From Tahibacter soli (GTDB lineage: Bacteria; Pseudomonadota; Gammaproteobacteria; Xanthomonadales; Rhodanobacteraceae), in assembly GCF_025717065.2 (NCBI RefSeq), contig NZ_JAOVZO020000014.1, positions 1-64,000 of the forward strand: DNA of 64,000 nt, given 5' to 3'. Positions 17,291 to 26,496 of this stretch are shown piece by piece (the first letter of the stretch is position 1; the number at the start of each line of letters is the position of its first letter). Under the pieces are notes generated by a model, which was not told where the DNA came from, ran no database searches, and was given only the letters and a program-made list of their open reading frames with translations. A program made the translations under genes and the position numbers.

Positions 17291-17378
17291 GGCATGACGG
17301 GCTGTGGGCGTGCGGCGATTGTAGCGTCCGGCGCGCGCGTTGGCGCTGCGGCGCATCGCCGCGCCCGCGCCGGTCCGT

Positions 17379-17412
17379 CGTTTCAACGAATATTGATTCA
17401 TATATTCAACAA
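17379..17412. promoter_or_regulatory. AT-rich patch, likely promoter region between divergent genes
   Basis: A short island rich in A and T (GTTTCAACGAATATTGATTC and the following bases) in GC-rich DNA, between the response regulator (minus) and the small gene at 17537 (plus). It contains TTGATT and TATATT-like hexamers and an imperfect TTGA...TCAA symmetry whose spacing is wrong for Fnr. No single promoter can be fixed. Confidence 0.35.
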
Positions 17413-17536
17413 CGGTGCCCGCGCAGCCGTCGGCCGGCGGCCCTCGCGCCGTGCGGCTCGCGGTGCTCCCATCCGGCCTGCCGCTCGTCGCCGCGGCGCG
17501 CTGCGGCGCTCATGCACTCTTCATGAGGAGAGGCAC

Positions 17537-17632
17537 ATGGCGAACTCGCTCGGCGCGAGCCGACTGTCGCCGGCGCCGCAACCCGACGCCATCGTCGCGC
17601 CGATCGGGCGGGCGGCGAAGACCGGCGGCTGA
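17537..17632 (+). CDS. Possible 31-residue peptide gene with a strong ribosome site
   Basis: The ATG at 17537 is preceded by AGGAGAGG at near-ideal spacing, the best Shine-Dalgarno sequence in this part of the window. The peptide runs from MANSLGASRLSPAPQPD to RAAKTGG and ends at a TGA at 17630. It is neither clearly hydrophobic nor strongly charged and I recognise no family. It lies 55 bases upstream of the Slp-like gene and could be a leader peptide or a free small protein. Only the ribosome site and position support it. Confidence 0.4.
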   Translation: MANSLGASRLSPAPQPDAIVAPIGRAAKTGG

Positions 17633-17687
17633 CGGGCACGCGGCGACTCTGCTACCGTGTGCTACCGGCTCGCATCGAGGAACTGCC

Positions 17688-18257
17688 ATGCGCTTCGTCC
17701 TGATCGTCGTCCTGCTCGCCGCCGCCGCCGCCGCATCGGCCCGCGATGTGCCGAGCCGCGGCACGGAACCGGGCGCCGCCGCGTACGGCGGCCATGAAGG
17801 CGAGGTCGTGCTCTGGGGCGGCCGTATCGTTGCGCTGACGAGCATCTACAAGCAGGTGTGCATCGAGGTGCGCGGTCGCCGCGTGCAGGCCGACGGACGG
17901 CCGGCGCCGTTTCTGCAGCGCGGCGACGGCCAGTTGTTTCTCGCGTGCGACGTCAGCGGCCGGGCACGGGAGGAATTCCGCATCGGCGACGAGGCGACGT
18001 TCGCCGGCACGCTGGACCGCGTCGTCACGCGGATCGAACAACAGCGCTGCGACACGATCGACCGCGACTACTATCTGAATTCGCGCCGCGAACGCACGCC
18101 GGACGGCGGCTGCCGCATCTGGCTGCCGGTCGTCGCGGTGACCGATTCGAAGGCCTGGAAAACGCCGCCGGGCGGGTCGTCGATCAACCCGGCCGCGGGC
18201 TATTCGCCGGTGCGCTCGTCGCGGCCGGCGCCGGCGCCGCGTGCGCCGACGCGCTGA
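17688..18257 (+). CDS. Slp-like envelope protein with an ordinary signal peptide
   Basis: 189 residues. A signal peptide (about 1-18, RFVLIVVLLAAAAAASA) is followed by a domain starting EGEVVLWGGRIVALTSIYKQ. It continues through GQLFLACDVSGRAREEFRIGDEATFAGTL to RIWLPVVAVTDSKAW, the pattern of the Slp outer-membrane lipoprotein family (starvation-induced in E. coli). Unlike Slp, there is no lipobox cysteine, so it is probably periplasmic. The C-terminal 25 residues are Pro/Arg/Ser-rich. ATG at 17688 follows GAGGAA. Confidence 0.65.
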   Translation: MRFVLIVVLLAAAAAASARDVPSRGTEPGAAAYGGHEGEVVLWGGRIVALTSIYKQVCIEVRGRRVQADGRPAPFLQRGDGQLFLACDVSGRAREEFRIGDEATFAGTLDRVVTRIEQQRCDTIDRDYYLNSRRERTPDGGCRIWLPVVAVTDSKAWKTPPGGSSINPAAGYSPVRSSRPAPAPRAPTR

Positions 18258-18288
18258 CGTCGCCGGTACCTGTTCGGTTGTCGCGAAA

Positions 18289-18316
18289 GCCGCGCGCCCC
18301 GATGCGGTCGCGCGGC
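18289..18316. terminator. Hairpin between convergent genes
   Basis: GCCGCGCG (18289-18296) pairs with CGCGCGGC (18309-18316). It lies in the 79-base gap between the Slp-like gene and the convergent phospholipase-like gene. No T-run follows, so it may act as a bidirectional or Rho-assisted terminator. Confidence 0.4.
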
Positions 18317-18336
18317 CTTGCCGATCGCTCGTCCCG

Positions 18337-19662
18337 TCAGCCGTTCAGCGCGAGCAGCAGGCGGATCAGCGTGTTCGCGTCGGGCTTCTCGGGGAAGTCC
18401 ATCATGATCGTGCCGAGGCGCAGCCCGCCTCGCGGCGCACGCTGCACGAGCCAGCGCGAGAACAGATAGTTGACGCCCCAGCTCTTGCCGGTCGCGAAAT
18501 CCCACGGGTAGTACAGCGCGGTCGGCGGCGTGTGGCTCGCGCTCGTGAAGTTGATGAACCAGTGCGTCGGATCGGCGCCGGGCGCGATAGCGCGGTCGAG
18601 ATGCGCCTTCACGTTGACCCACTTGTCGTGATAGGTGATCGACGGCAGCCGCTTGATGCCGTATTCGTACGCGTTCTGCAGCTCGACCTTGCCGTCGACG
18701 CCGATGTCGGTCGACGAGTAAGCCTGGTCGTCGGGCCAGTTCGACACGTTGAAGCCGAACGTCTGCGGCAGATCCTGGCGCAGCAGCACGACGCAGCCGG
18801 CGAGATCCTTGAGCGTGCGCTCGTGCAGCACGGTGCCGTTGTTGTCGTAGAGCTTGTCGTGCGGAATCGTCTCGATGAGGATCTTGTGCAGCACGTCGTT
18901 GATCGGTTCGCCCTTGGGTCCGTTGATGCCGCTGTCGCGGTTGACGGCGAAGATCACGCATTCGGTCGGGTTCTTTGCGAGGAACGCGACCACGTTCGGC
19001 ATGATGTCCTTGCGCAGCCACACGTTCTGGAAATAGTCGCCGTGGAAGATGCCGAGGTCGTCCGGATCGGCTTTCGGGTTCAGCACGAGGCGCAGGTCGA
19101 AAAATCGCACGCCGGCTTCGAGCTGCTGCGCGATCGTCAACGTCTGACAGCGCGTGCCTTCCTCGCCGTTGCCGCCGTAGGTGCCGGTGTCGTGCGTGCC
19201 CGGAATGTTGAGCTGCGTAAGGCTGCGATCCGGGTACTTCGCCATCCAGTTTTTCGTGTCGACCGGCGGCACGAGCACGATCGTCATGCGGTTCCACGAA
19301 CCGCCGACCTCCTCGTGGTGGACGAGCACCTGGATCACGCCGTGCGTCTCGCCGCCCCGCGAGACCGGAATCGACGCGCGCTCGTCGAACTGCGTCGCGT
19401 CGCAGCCGTCGAGCCGGAACACGAACACGGCGCCGTTCGCGAATGTCGCGGTCACATCGAACGGTGCGGTCGATCGGTGGTCGTGCCGCTCGAGATGGAT
19501 GTCGCCGCCGACGCCGTACGCCGCGAGCGGCACCTTCTGGATGTCGACGTCCGGATTCTCCTTTATCGGCGAATTCCAGTCGTCGATGTCGGTGACCTTT
19601 GCGGTCAGAACGACGCTTTCGGACGTGTTGTTGACGAAGTTGATCAGAAAACCGACGGACAT
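18337..19662 (-). CDS. PI-PLC X-domain phosphodiesterase with an N-terminal beta domain
   Basis: 441 residues. Residues 1-130 form a domain I do not recognise (starting SVGFLINFVNNTSESVVLTAK), beta-rich by pattern. From about 135 it resembles bacterial phosphatidylinositol phospholipase C: NIPGTHDTGTY carries the first catalytic His (157), RFFDLRL the substrate-binding Arg, and IFHGDYF the second His (207). Such enzymes cleave phosphoinositides or GPI anchors. No signal peptide is visible, which is unusual for this family. Its neighbour on the same strand is a sulfatase that also lacks a signal peptide, and a lectin/toxin-like protein is encoded next to that. Confidence 0.8.
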   Translation of the reverse strand: MSVGFLINFVNNTSESVVLTAKVTDIDDWNSPIKENPDVDIQKVPLAAYGVGGDIHLERHDHRSTAPFDVTATFANGAVFVFRLDGCDATQFDERASIPVSRGGETHGVIQVLVHHEEVGGSWNRMTIVLVPPVDTKNWMAKYPDRSLTQLNIPGTHDTGTYGGNGEEGTRCQTLTIAQQLEAGVRFFDLRLVLNPKADPDDLGIFHGDYFQNVWLRKDIMPNVVAFLAKNPTECVIFAVNRDSGINGPKGEPINDVLHKILIETIPHDKLYDNNGTVLHERTLKDLAGCVVLLRQDLPQTFGFNVSNWPDDQAYSSTDIGVDGKVELQNAYEYGIKRLPSITYHDKWVNVKAHLDRAIAPGADPTHWFINFTSASHTPPTALYYPWDFATGKSWGVNYLFSRWLVQRAPRGGLRLGTIMMDFPEKPDANTLIRLLLALNG

Positions 19663-19763
19663 GGCGCTGCTCCGTAAAGTGGACAAAGAAAAGAACGAGG
19701 CGCCGCCGCGAGATCGCGGCGGCGCCTGAACGAACGACGAAAGGCGCGGAGTTGCGGCGTAGG

Positions 19764-21365
19764 CTAGGGCGTGGCCGGCCAGCCGGACGGCGTGACCATG
19801 CCGGCGCCCGCCGGCGCGTTGTCGTCGATCGCCGCCATGCGATCGGTCAGCAGCGTGTGCAGCGCGGCCTGCAGCGCCGTGTTCGTCGGTTGCAGGTTGA
19901 CGATTTCGCCGCCGACGCCCGGCTCGTAGAGTTCGAACTGCAGCGTCGACGTATCGACTGCGCCATTGTCCAATTGGTAGTAGACGGCATATTTGTACGC
20001 GCACGTCGTCGGCGCGCCGCTCACCTTGACCGCGCCCGCGGCGGCCTGCACGGCGCGGATGTGCACGGGGTAGTCGTCGTCGTACGTGAAGATCGAACAG
20101 TCGATCGGCGCCGCGGCGGTCGGGTCGAGCACGAGCGACGACAGGTCGGTGCCCTGCATCGGCGTGGACGTCGTCTGTCCCGCGAGGCCCAGCAGCGTCG
20201 GCACGATATCGACGAGACCGGCCTGCGCGTCGCACGTCGCCGCCTGCGGAAACATGCCCTGGTTGCTGAAGATGTACGGGATGTTGATCGTCTCGGCGTA
20301 GACGTTGCAGTCCTTCTCCATCGAGCCGCCGTGCGACATGCCCATCTCGCCGTGGTCCGCGAGCCGCACGACGATCGTGCTGTCGAATTGCGGCAGCCCC
20401 TTGAGCGTCGCGTAGACGTCCTGCAGCTGCTGGTCGGCGAGATACGTCAGGTATGCGTAGAACTTCAGGTAGGTCAGCGCGTCGTCGGAATCGAGCATCG
20501 TCGGCACCGGGCTGACGCCGTTGTTCTGCGCCCACGTCGACGTGTAATTGTTGCGGATCGTCGTTTGTATCGTCGGCTTGGTCGACAGGTCGTCGGCGCT
20601 GTAGCTGTCGGGCAGCGCGAAGTCGCCCGCGCCGGTCAGCGCGTCGAACGCCTGCGGAAACTCCGGATACGCCAGCGCCAGCAGGCCCGAATACATGTCG
20701 GTCCAGACGTCGTGCGGATTGACGAGCGAGACGACGAGCGCGAACGATTCGTTCGCGTCGAGGCCGGTCAGAAACGCGATCGCGTCCTGCGCGAACCGCG
20801 CGTCGTTGCGGTTGTAGCTGTTCGGCCCGCCGCCGAGCGTATTCGACGTGCAGGTGAACGGATCGTCCTGCGTCGGCGGCGTCTTCGGCGGCGCGATCGC
20901 CGGCGACCAGCCGAGCGCGGTGCCGGCGTCGGGCGCGTCCCAGCCCGGCGTACCGTAGGTGTCGAGCATCGTCGCGTTTTCGCCCGCGAGCGTCGACGGC
21001 TTGTTCGGCACCACGTTCGCCGGCCCGACGAAGCTTTGCGTCATGTGCCATTTGCCGACGTAGCCGACCTTGTAGCCGGGCAGCGCCTTGGCGAGCGTCG
21101 CCGACAGCGTGGGCCATTGCGGCGACAGCGTGCCGCCGACCACGACGAGGCCGTTCGCCGGCGCGTACAGGCTCGTGGCGAGCACGCCGCGCGACGGCGA
21201 ACAGCGCGACGCGTTGGTGATCGCGTTGACGAACGTCACGCCGTTCGCGGTCAGCGCGTTGAGATTGGTCAGGTTCGCGTCGACCCACGTCGACGGGAAA
21301 TATTGCACCGCGCGCTGCTGGTCGGTGACGAAGATCAGAAAACTCGGGTTGGTCGGAAGGCTCAT
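19764..21365 (-). CDS. Sulfatase-family hydrolase (formylglycine type)
   Basis: 533 residues. The N-terminal metal site FLIFVTDQQRA and the sulfatase signature CSPSRG (Cys55, to be converted to formylglycine) are present. YVGKWHM and RLADHGEMGMSHGG supply further conserved active-site residues. It should cleave sulfate or phosphate esters; the substrate is unknown. The C-terminal part (about 400-533) carries the usual small domain. No signal peptide is seen. An AGGAG ribosome site precedes the ATG at 21365. It lies 101 bases upstream of the PI-PLC-like gene and may be cotranscribed with it, and is divergent from the toxin-like gene at 21584. Confidence 0.88.
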   Translation of the reverse strand: MSLPTNPSFLIFVTDQQRAVQYFPSTWVDANLTNLNALTANGVTFVNAITNASRCSPSRGVLATSLYAPANGLVVVGGTLSPQWPTLSATLAKALPGYKVGYVGKWHMTQSFVGPANVVPNKPSTLAGENATMLDTYGTPGWDAPDAGTALGWSPAIAPPKTPPTQDDPFTCTSNTLGGGPNSYNRNDARFAQDAIAFLTGLDANESFALVVSLVNPHDVWTDMYSGLLALAYPEFPQAFDALTGAGDFALPDSYSADDLSTKPTIQTTIRNNYTSTWAQNNGVSPVPTMLDSDDALTYLKFYAYLTYLADQQLQDVYATLKGLPQFDSTIVVRLADHGEMGMSHGGSMEKDCNVYAETINIPYIFSNQGMFPQAATCDAQAGLVDIVPTLLGLAGQTTSTPMQGTDLSSLVLDPTAAAPIDCSIFTYDDDYPVHIRAVQAAAGAVKVSGAPTTCAYKYAVYYQLDNGAVDTSTLQFELYEPGVGGEIVNLQPTNTALQAALHTLLTDRMAAIDDNAPAGAGMVTPSGWPATP

Positions 21366-21583
21366 CGTCGTGGCTCCTGTTCGTTGCGTTTGGGGGTGTC
21401 CGACTGGCCCGCGCCGCGCCGCCCGCACGGCGCGCGCCCATGATAGACGTGCAAAGGTTTCCACGCTTGGACAAAGCGAACAGGGGGAGTTTTTCCGAAC
21501 GTCGCGGTTTCAGGCCGCGCGGCGCGGGCGCGGTCGCGCCCGATGCCAAGCCCCTTGCAACCGAGAGATCAGGGAGGCGGGAC

Positions 21584-23326
21584 ATGGCGTTTTATCCAGT
21601 CGGCGACAAGAACTACAGGATCGTGTTCAAGCACAGCGACAAGTGCTTCGATGTCGGCGACATCCACCGCGGCATGCGCGTGCGGCAGTCGCCGGTCGAC
21701 GTCAATTCGAACAAGCAGCTGTTCCAGTTCCGCAAGCTGAGCGCGCGTCACTACGCCATCCGGTCGGTGCACAGCGGCAAGAGCCTAGACGTCGCGCGCG
21801 CGTCGCACGACGACGGTACGGTGCTGTGCCAGTGGGATCCGTCCGACGGCGAGTGGAACGAACACTTCCGCTTCATGCCTGCCGGCGACGGCATGCACTA
21901 CTACCTGATCGCGTGTCACAGCGAGAAGACGATCGTCGCCGACGGCGGCACCAGCGCGACCGGCGAGAACATCGTCCAGAGCGGCCGCCCCGGCGGCACG
22001 GCCGACTGGACCAAGGTGCGCTTCGTGCCCGAGAGCGATTCGCTCGACGGCATCAGCGGCCGCGACTTCATCGCCGACTCGTCGGGGAAGACGCGCACGA
22101 TCGTCATCGGCATCGTCAACAAGGTGCCCGAGATCGGCGGCGGCCTGTCGGCGCTGATGGGACTGTTCTGGCCGGCCGACGACGGCAACGCGCGCGTGTG
22201 GGATCAGATGCGCCGCTACGTCAACGATCTCGTGCGCGAGCTGATCGAGCAGGACAAGCTCGATCAGCTGTCCAAGCTGCTCGACGGCCTGCGCCTGCAG
22301 CTCGCCGCGTACAACAAGGAGCAGTACGGCTCCGCGATCAAGGGCGGCATGTTCACGACGCTGCTGGGCCTCCTCAACGCCGCCGAACCGTTCTTCTTCG
22401 ATCCGGCCGATCCGCAGCGCCGCCTGCCGTTTTTCGTCGCGCTCGGAACGATCCGCCTCGCCGCGCTGCGCGAGCTGTATACCTCGTACAAACAGATCTA
22501 CAACGAGGACGACAGGAACGCCGCGCAGCATCTGAAAGACCTGCAGGACAAAATCAAGAAGTTCACCGCCGCGGCGACGCTGTCGCGCGCCCGCGCGCTC
22601 GAATGGCGCATCGGCAAGGTCAAGGTGGTGCATACCGAGAGCACGGAGTGGGGCGTCGTCGGCCCGAGCACGACGCATCGCTGGGCCGCGCACGACGAGT
22701 ACGACGGCTTCCGTCGCGAATGGTCGTACAACACACTGACCGGCGGGACCGGCAACGCCGAATCGCTCGCGCGCAAGGCGCACGTGGACCGGCAGGAAGA
22801 AGTGCGCTCGCAGTTCAGCGCGGAGCTGGACCGTTTCTTGAGTCCCGCGCGCACGTGGCGCTATCTCGATCCGGCGGTGACCGACAAGCCCACGCAGATT
22901 CCGGTCGATATGCAGACCGGCCCGGTCGGCGGGCAGGGCGGCACGGAATTTCTCGACGATCCGAAGAACAAGCCGATCACGCGCATCGTCGTGTACGCCG
23001 GCGCGCGCGTCGACGGCCTGGAGATCTTCTACGGCGGCGTTTCCGGCGGGCTGCACGGCAAGCGCGGCGGTTCGACGCATGCGCACGATCTCGAGCCCGG
23101 CGAGAAGATCATCGGCGTGTGGGGCCGCGCCGGCGCTGCGCTCGATGCGCTGTACTTCGAGACGAACAAGAACCGCCAGATCGGCGGCGGGGGCGGCGGG
23201 GGCAACGAGTGGATCGCGAGTCCGTCGGACGACATGGGCTCGTCGCTGTGGAAGGTCGGCGGCCGCAAGGGCAGCGCCCACATCGAAGCGGTGAAGTTCT
23301 TCTGGCGCTATATTCGCGAGGACTGA
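21584..23326 (+). CDS. Three-part lectin / endotoxin-like / jacalin-like lectin protein
   Basis: 580 residues with no signal peptide. Residues 1-150 form a ricin-B-like beta-trefoil: three repeats of the type HSDKCFDVGD, HSGKSLDVAR and HSEKTIVADG, each with a hydrophobic/Gln-Trp strand. Residues about 170-430 are largely helical (VPEIGGGLSALMGLFWP, then DQMRRYVNDLVRELIEQDKL) and resemble the N-terminal pore-forming helical domain of Cry delta-endotoxins. Residues about 445-575 look like a jacalin-type lectin (GPVGGQGGTEF, ITRIVVYAGARVDGLEIFYG, GEKIIGVWGRAG). This is the layout of a carbohydrate-targeted pore-forming toxin. A GGGAGG ribosome site precedes the ATG. No secretion gene is adjacent. 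Confidence 0.78.
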   Translation: MAFYPVGDKNYRIVFKHSDKCFDVGDIHRGMRVRQSPVDVNSNKQLFQFRKLSARHYAIRSVHSGKSLDVARASHDDGTVLCQWDPSDGEWNEHFRFMPAGDGMHYYLIACHSEKTIVADGGTSATGENIVQSGRPGGTADWTKVRFVPESDSLDGISGRDFIADSSGKTRTIVIGIVNKVPEIGGGLSALMGLFWPADDGNARVWDQMRRYVNDLVRELIEQDKLDQLSKLLDGLRLQLAAYNKEQYGSAIKGGMFTTLLGLLNAAEPFFFDPADPQRRLPFFVALGTIRLAALRELYTSYKQIYNEDDRNAAQHLKDLQDKIKKFTAAATLSRARALEWRIGKVKVVHTESTEWGVVGPSTTHRWAAHDEYDGFRREWSYNTLTGGTGNAESLARKAHVDRQEEVRSQFSAELDRFLSPARTWRYLDPAVTDKPTQIPVDMQTGPVGGQGGTEFLDDPKNKPITRIVVYAGARVDGLEIFYGGVSGGLHGKRGGSTHAHDLEPGEKIIGVWGRAGAALDALYFETNKNRQIGGGGGGGNEWIASPSDDMGSSLWKVGGRKGSAHIEAVKFFWRYIRED

Positions 23327-23344
23327 GTTTCGGCGGCGTTGAAA

Positions 23345-23374
23345 CGCGCGCGATCGTCGCAACGATCGCGCGCG
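23345..23374. terminator. Perfect 13-bp stem-loop between convergent genes
   Basis: CGCGCGCGATCGT (23345-23357), loop CGCA, then its exact reverse complement (23362-23374). It lies in the 54-base gap between the toxin-like gene and the RND pump gene. There is no T-run; a bidirectional terminator is likely. Confidence 0.65.
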
Positions 23375-23380
23375 TGGTTC

Positions 23381-26300
23381 CTACGCTACGGCGACGCGAC
23401 CGCCGCCGTGCTGCGGCTCGTCGTCGAGGTTCGTCTCGCCGTCGGCGTGATGGTCCTCGGCGAGCAGCGAATAGAACACCGGCACGACGAACAACGTGAA
23501 CAGCGTGCCGACGACCATGCCCGCGACGAGGATGATGCCGATGCTGTTGCGCGCCTGCGCGCCCGGGCCGGTGGCGAGCACCAGCGGCAGCTGGCCGAAG
23601 ATCATCGCCGCCGACGTCATCAGCACCGGCCGCAGCCGCGTCATCGCCGCCTCGCGCAGGGCCACCTCGCGCGTCAGTCCGCTCGCCTGGCGCGCGTTCG
23701 CGAACTCGACGATGAGGATGCCGCCCTTGGCGATCAGGCCCACGAGCGTGATCAGGCCCACCTGCGAATAGATGTTGATCGTCGTCAGGTCGAGGAAGCT
23801 GAACAGCAGCGCGCCCGAGATCGCGAGCGGCACGGAACCGAGCAGCACGATCAGCGGATCGCGGAAGCTATGGAACTGCGCCGCGAGCACGAGATAGATC
23901 AGGATGATCGAGAACATCAGCGTGACCGTGAGCGCCGCGCTTTCGTGGCGAATCTGGCGCGACTCGCCGGCGTAGTCGATCGCGACGTGACGGCCGCCGG
24001 ACGCGCGCGCGGCGTCTTCGAGCACCGCGAGGCCCTCGGCCTTCGTCACGCCGGGATTGACGCCGCCGAACACGCGTACCGCGTTGCGCTGCTGGAAGCG
24101 GTTGAGCGCGCGCGGCGCGGTGCCCGTCTCGATGCGCGTGAACGACGAGACCGGCACGAGCTGGCCGCCCGGCGTCTTGATCTTCAGATCGAGCAGCGCG
24201 GCGACCGACGCGCGGTCCTTCTCGCCGATCTGCGGAATCACCTTGTAGCTGCGGTCGAAATAGTTGAAGCGGTTGACGTACGCGCCGCCGAGCAGCGTGC
24301 CGAGTTCCTGGCCGACGCTCGCGAGATCGAGCCCGAGATCGGCTACGCGTTCGCGGTCGATCACGACGCGCGCTTCGGGCAGGTCGATCTTGAGGTCGGT
24401 GTCGACGTACAGGAACTTGCCGCTCTTGAAGCCCGCGTCGAGGATCGCGCCGACCGTTTCCAGCATCTGTTCCGGCGCGGCCTCGCTCTGCAGCACGAGC
24501 TCGACGTCGTACTGGCCCGGCGTCGGCAGCGGCGGGTCCAGACGCGGGAACACGCGCAGCCCCGGTACCTGCGACACGGCGCCGTAGACCTCGCCGTACA
24601 TTTCTTCCGTCGTGCGGCCGCGCTCGTGCCAGTGCTTGGCTTCCATGCCGCCGAAGCCGCCCCACGGCGCGGTCAGCGCCCACATGTACTCGGCTTCCGG
24701 GAACGCGTTGACGAGCGCCGATACGGCCTTGACCTCGCGATCGACGAACGGCAGCGACGCGTCGGGCGACGCTTCGAAGAAGAAGCTGATGTGCGCCTGG
24801 TCTTCGACCGGCGCGAGCTCCTGGCGCGAATGCGTATACAACGGCCACGCCGCGAACGTGACGACCGCCGCCGCGACGACGATCGCCGCGCGCATGTTCA
24901 GCGCGCCGTCGAGCAGGCGGCCGTAGAGGTTGCGCACGCGGTCGAACACGCGGTTGACGAACGCGGTCAGGCGGCCTTCGTGGCCGTGCGCGTGCACGAA
25001 GCGCGAGCTCATGACCGGCGACAGCGTGACCGCGACGACGCCCGAGACGATCACCGCGACCGCGAGCGTGATCGCGAATTCGAGGAACAGCGCGCCCGTG
25101 AGGCCGCCCTGGAAGCCGATCGGCGCGTACACGACCGCGAGCGTGATCGTCATCGCGATGATCGGGCCGACGAGCTCGCGCGCGCCGACGAGCGCGGCTT
25201 CGATGCGCGACTTGCCTTCGCTGACGTGCCGCTCGACGTTCTCGACGACGACGATCGCATCGTCGACGACGAGGCCGACCGACAGCACGATCGCGAGCAT
25301 GGTCAGGAGGTTCAGGCTGAAGCCGAGTGCGAGCATCGCGAGCGCGGCGCCGAGCAGCGACACCGGCATCGCGATCAGCGGCACGAGCGCGGTGCGCACC
25401 GAACCCATGAACAGGAATACCACCAGCGCGACGATCAGCACCGTCTCGGCGAGCGTCTTCGTCACTTCGCCGAGCGCGGCTTCCATGAACTTCGTGCCGT
25501 CGTACGCCACCTGCATGTCGATGTCTTTCGGCAGCGTCGGGCGGATGCGCGCGAGTTCTTCGCGCAGGCGGTGCGACACTTCGATCTCGTTCGTGCCGAT
25601 GAGCGGCCACACGCCGAGGTAGACGGCGTCTTTTTCGTTCACCTTGCCGACGAGCTCGGCCTCTTCGGCGCCGAGTTCGATGCGCGCGACGTCCGACAGG
25701 CGCACGATCGCGCCGTTGCGCTCGGCGACGATGAGGTTCTTGAATTCCTCGGTCGTGCGCAGATCGGTATTTGTCAACAAGTTGATTTGTACGAGATCGC
25801 CCTTGGTCTGGCCGACCGCGGCGAGATAGTTGTTGCGCTGCAGGGCCGACTGCACGTCGCCCGGCGACAGGTTCAGCGCGGCCAGGCGCTGCGGTTCGAT
25901 CCAGACGCGCATCGCGAGCTGGCGGCCGCCTTCGATCGTCACGCGCTGCACGCCGGCGATCGTCGCGAACTGCGGCTGCAGCGAGCGCACGAGCCAGTCG
26001 GTGACCTCCGGCAGCGTGCGTTCGGACGACGTGAAGCTGACGTAGAACGTCGCGTAGGGGCGATCGGCGCGCTGCACTTCGACCGCCGGCGGCTCGGCTT
26101 CCTGCGGCAGTTCCGAACGCACCTGCTGCAGACGCGCGGTGACTTCGGCGAGCGCCTTCGTGCTGTCGTGATTGAGCTTCAGGCGCACCGTGACGGTGCT
26201 GACGCCCGCGCGGCTCGACGATTCGAGATGGTCGACGCCGCCGATCGCCGACACGGCGCGCTCGATCGGCGTGGTGAGAAAGCCCCGCACCGTCTCGGCG

Positions 26301-26467
26301 CTCGCGCCGGTGTACACGGTCGTGATGATGACCGACGTGCTTTCGATCTGCGGATACTGCTGCAGGGGCAGGGCGGTCAGCGCGCGCCAGCCGGCGAGCG
26401 CGAGGATGAGGTTGACCACCACCGCCAGCACGGGGTGTTTGATGAAGATGTCCGTAAACGAACGCAT
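23381..26467 (-). CDS. RND-family efflux pump inner-membrane transporter
   Basis: 1028 residues, the usual length of RND transporters of the HAE1/AcrB/MexB type. It starts SFTDIFIKHPVLAVVVNL. The proton-relay helix has LSVGLVVDDAIVVVENVERH, with the two conserved Asp residues, and the C-terminal half has LITLVGLIAKGGILIVEFAN. It exports drugs or other hydrophobic compounds using the proton gradient, with the adaptor encoded just upstream. No outer-membrane factor gene is present, so it must borrow a TolC-like protein. Third gene of a TetR-adaptor-pump operon. Confidence 0.94.
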   Translation of the reverse strand: MRSFTDIFIKHPVLAVVVNLILALAGWRALTALPLQQYPQIESTSVIITTVYTGASAETVRGFLTTPIERAVSAIGGVDHLESSSRAGVSTVTVRLKLNHDSTKALAEVTARLQQVRSELPQEAEPPAVEVQRADRPYATFYVSFTSSERTLPEVTDWLVRSLQPQFATIAGVQRVTIEGGRQLAMRVWIEPQRLAALNLSPGDVQSALQRNNYLAAVGQTKGDLVQINLLTNTDLRTTEEFKNLIVAERNGAIVRLSDVARIELGAEEAELVGKVNEKDAVYLGVWPLIGTNEIEVSHRLREELARIRPTLPKDIDMQVAYDGTKFMEAALGEVTKTLAETVLIVALVVFLFMGSVRTALVPLIAMPVSLLGAALAMLALGFSLNLLTMLAIVLSVGLVVDDAIVVVENVERHVSEGKSRIEAALVGARELVGPIIAMTITLAVVYAPIGFQGGLTGALFLEFAITLAVAVIVSGVVAVTLSPVMSSRFVHAHGHEGRLTAFVNRVFDRVRNLYGRLLDGALNMRAAIVVAAAVVTFAAWPLYTHSRQELAPVEDQAHISFFFEASPDASLPFVDREVKAVSALVNAFPEAEYMWALTAPWGGFGGMEAKHWHERGRTTEEMYGEVYGAVSQVPGLRVFPRLDPPLPTPGQYDVELVLQSEAAPEQMLETVGAILDAGFKSGKFLYVDTDLKIDLPEARVVIDRERVADLGLDLASVGQELGTLLGGAYVNRFNYFDRSYKVIPQIGEKDRASVAALLDLKIKTPGGQLVPVSSFTRIETGTAPRALNRFQQRNAVRVFGGVNPGVTKAEGLAVLEDAARASGGRHVAIDYAGESRQIRHESAALTVTLMFSIILIYLVLAAQFHSFRDPLIVLLGSVPLAISGALLFSFLDLTTINIYSQVGLITLVGLIAKGGILIVEFANARQASGLTREVALREAAMTRLRPVLMTSAAMIFGQLPLVLATGPGAQARNSIGIILVAGMVVGTLFTLFVVPVFYSLLAEDHHADGETNLDDEPQHGGGRVAVA

Positions 26468-26496
26468 GTCCGTAGTCCTCGTGGCTTCGCGCTTTG

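Noticed and set aside
17385-17405. TTGATTCATATATTCAA as an Fnr box
   Set aside because: The half-sites are 17 bases end to end instead of 14 and are not TTGAT/ATCAA. It is better seen as AT-rich promoter DNA.
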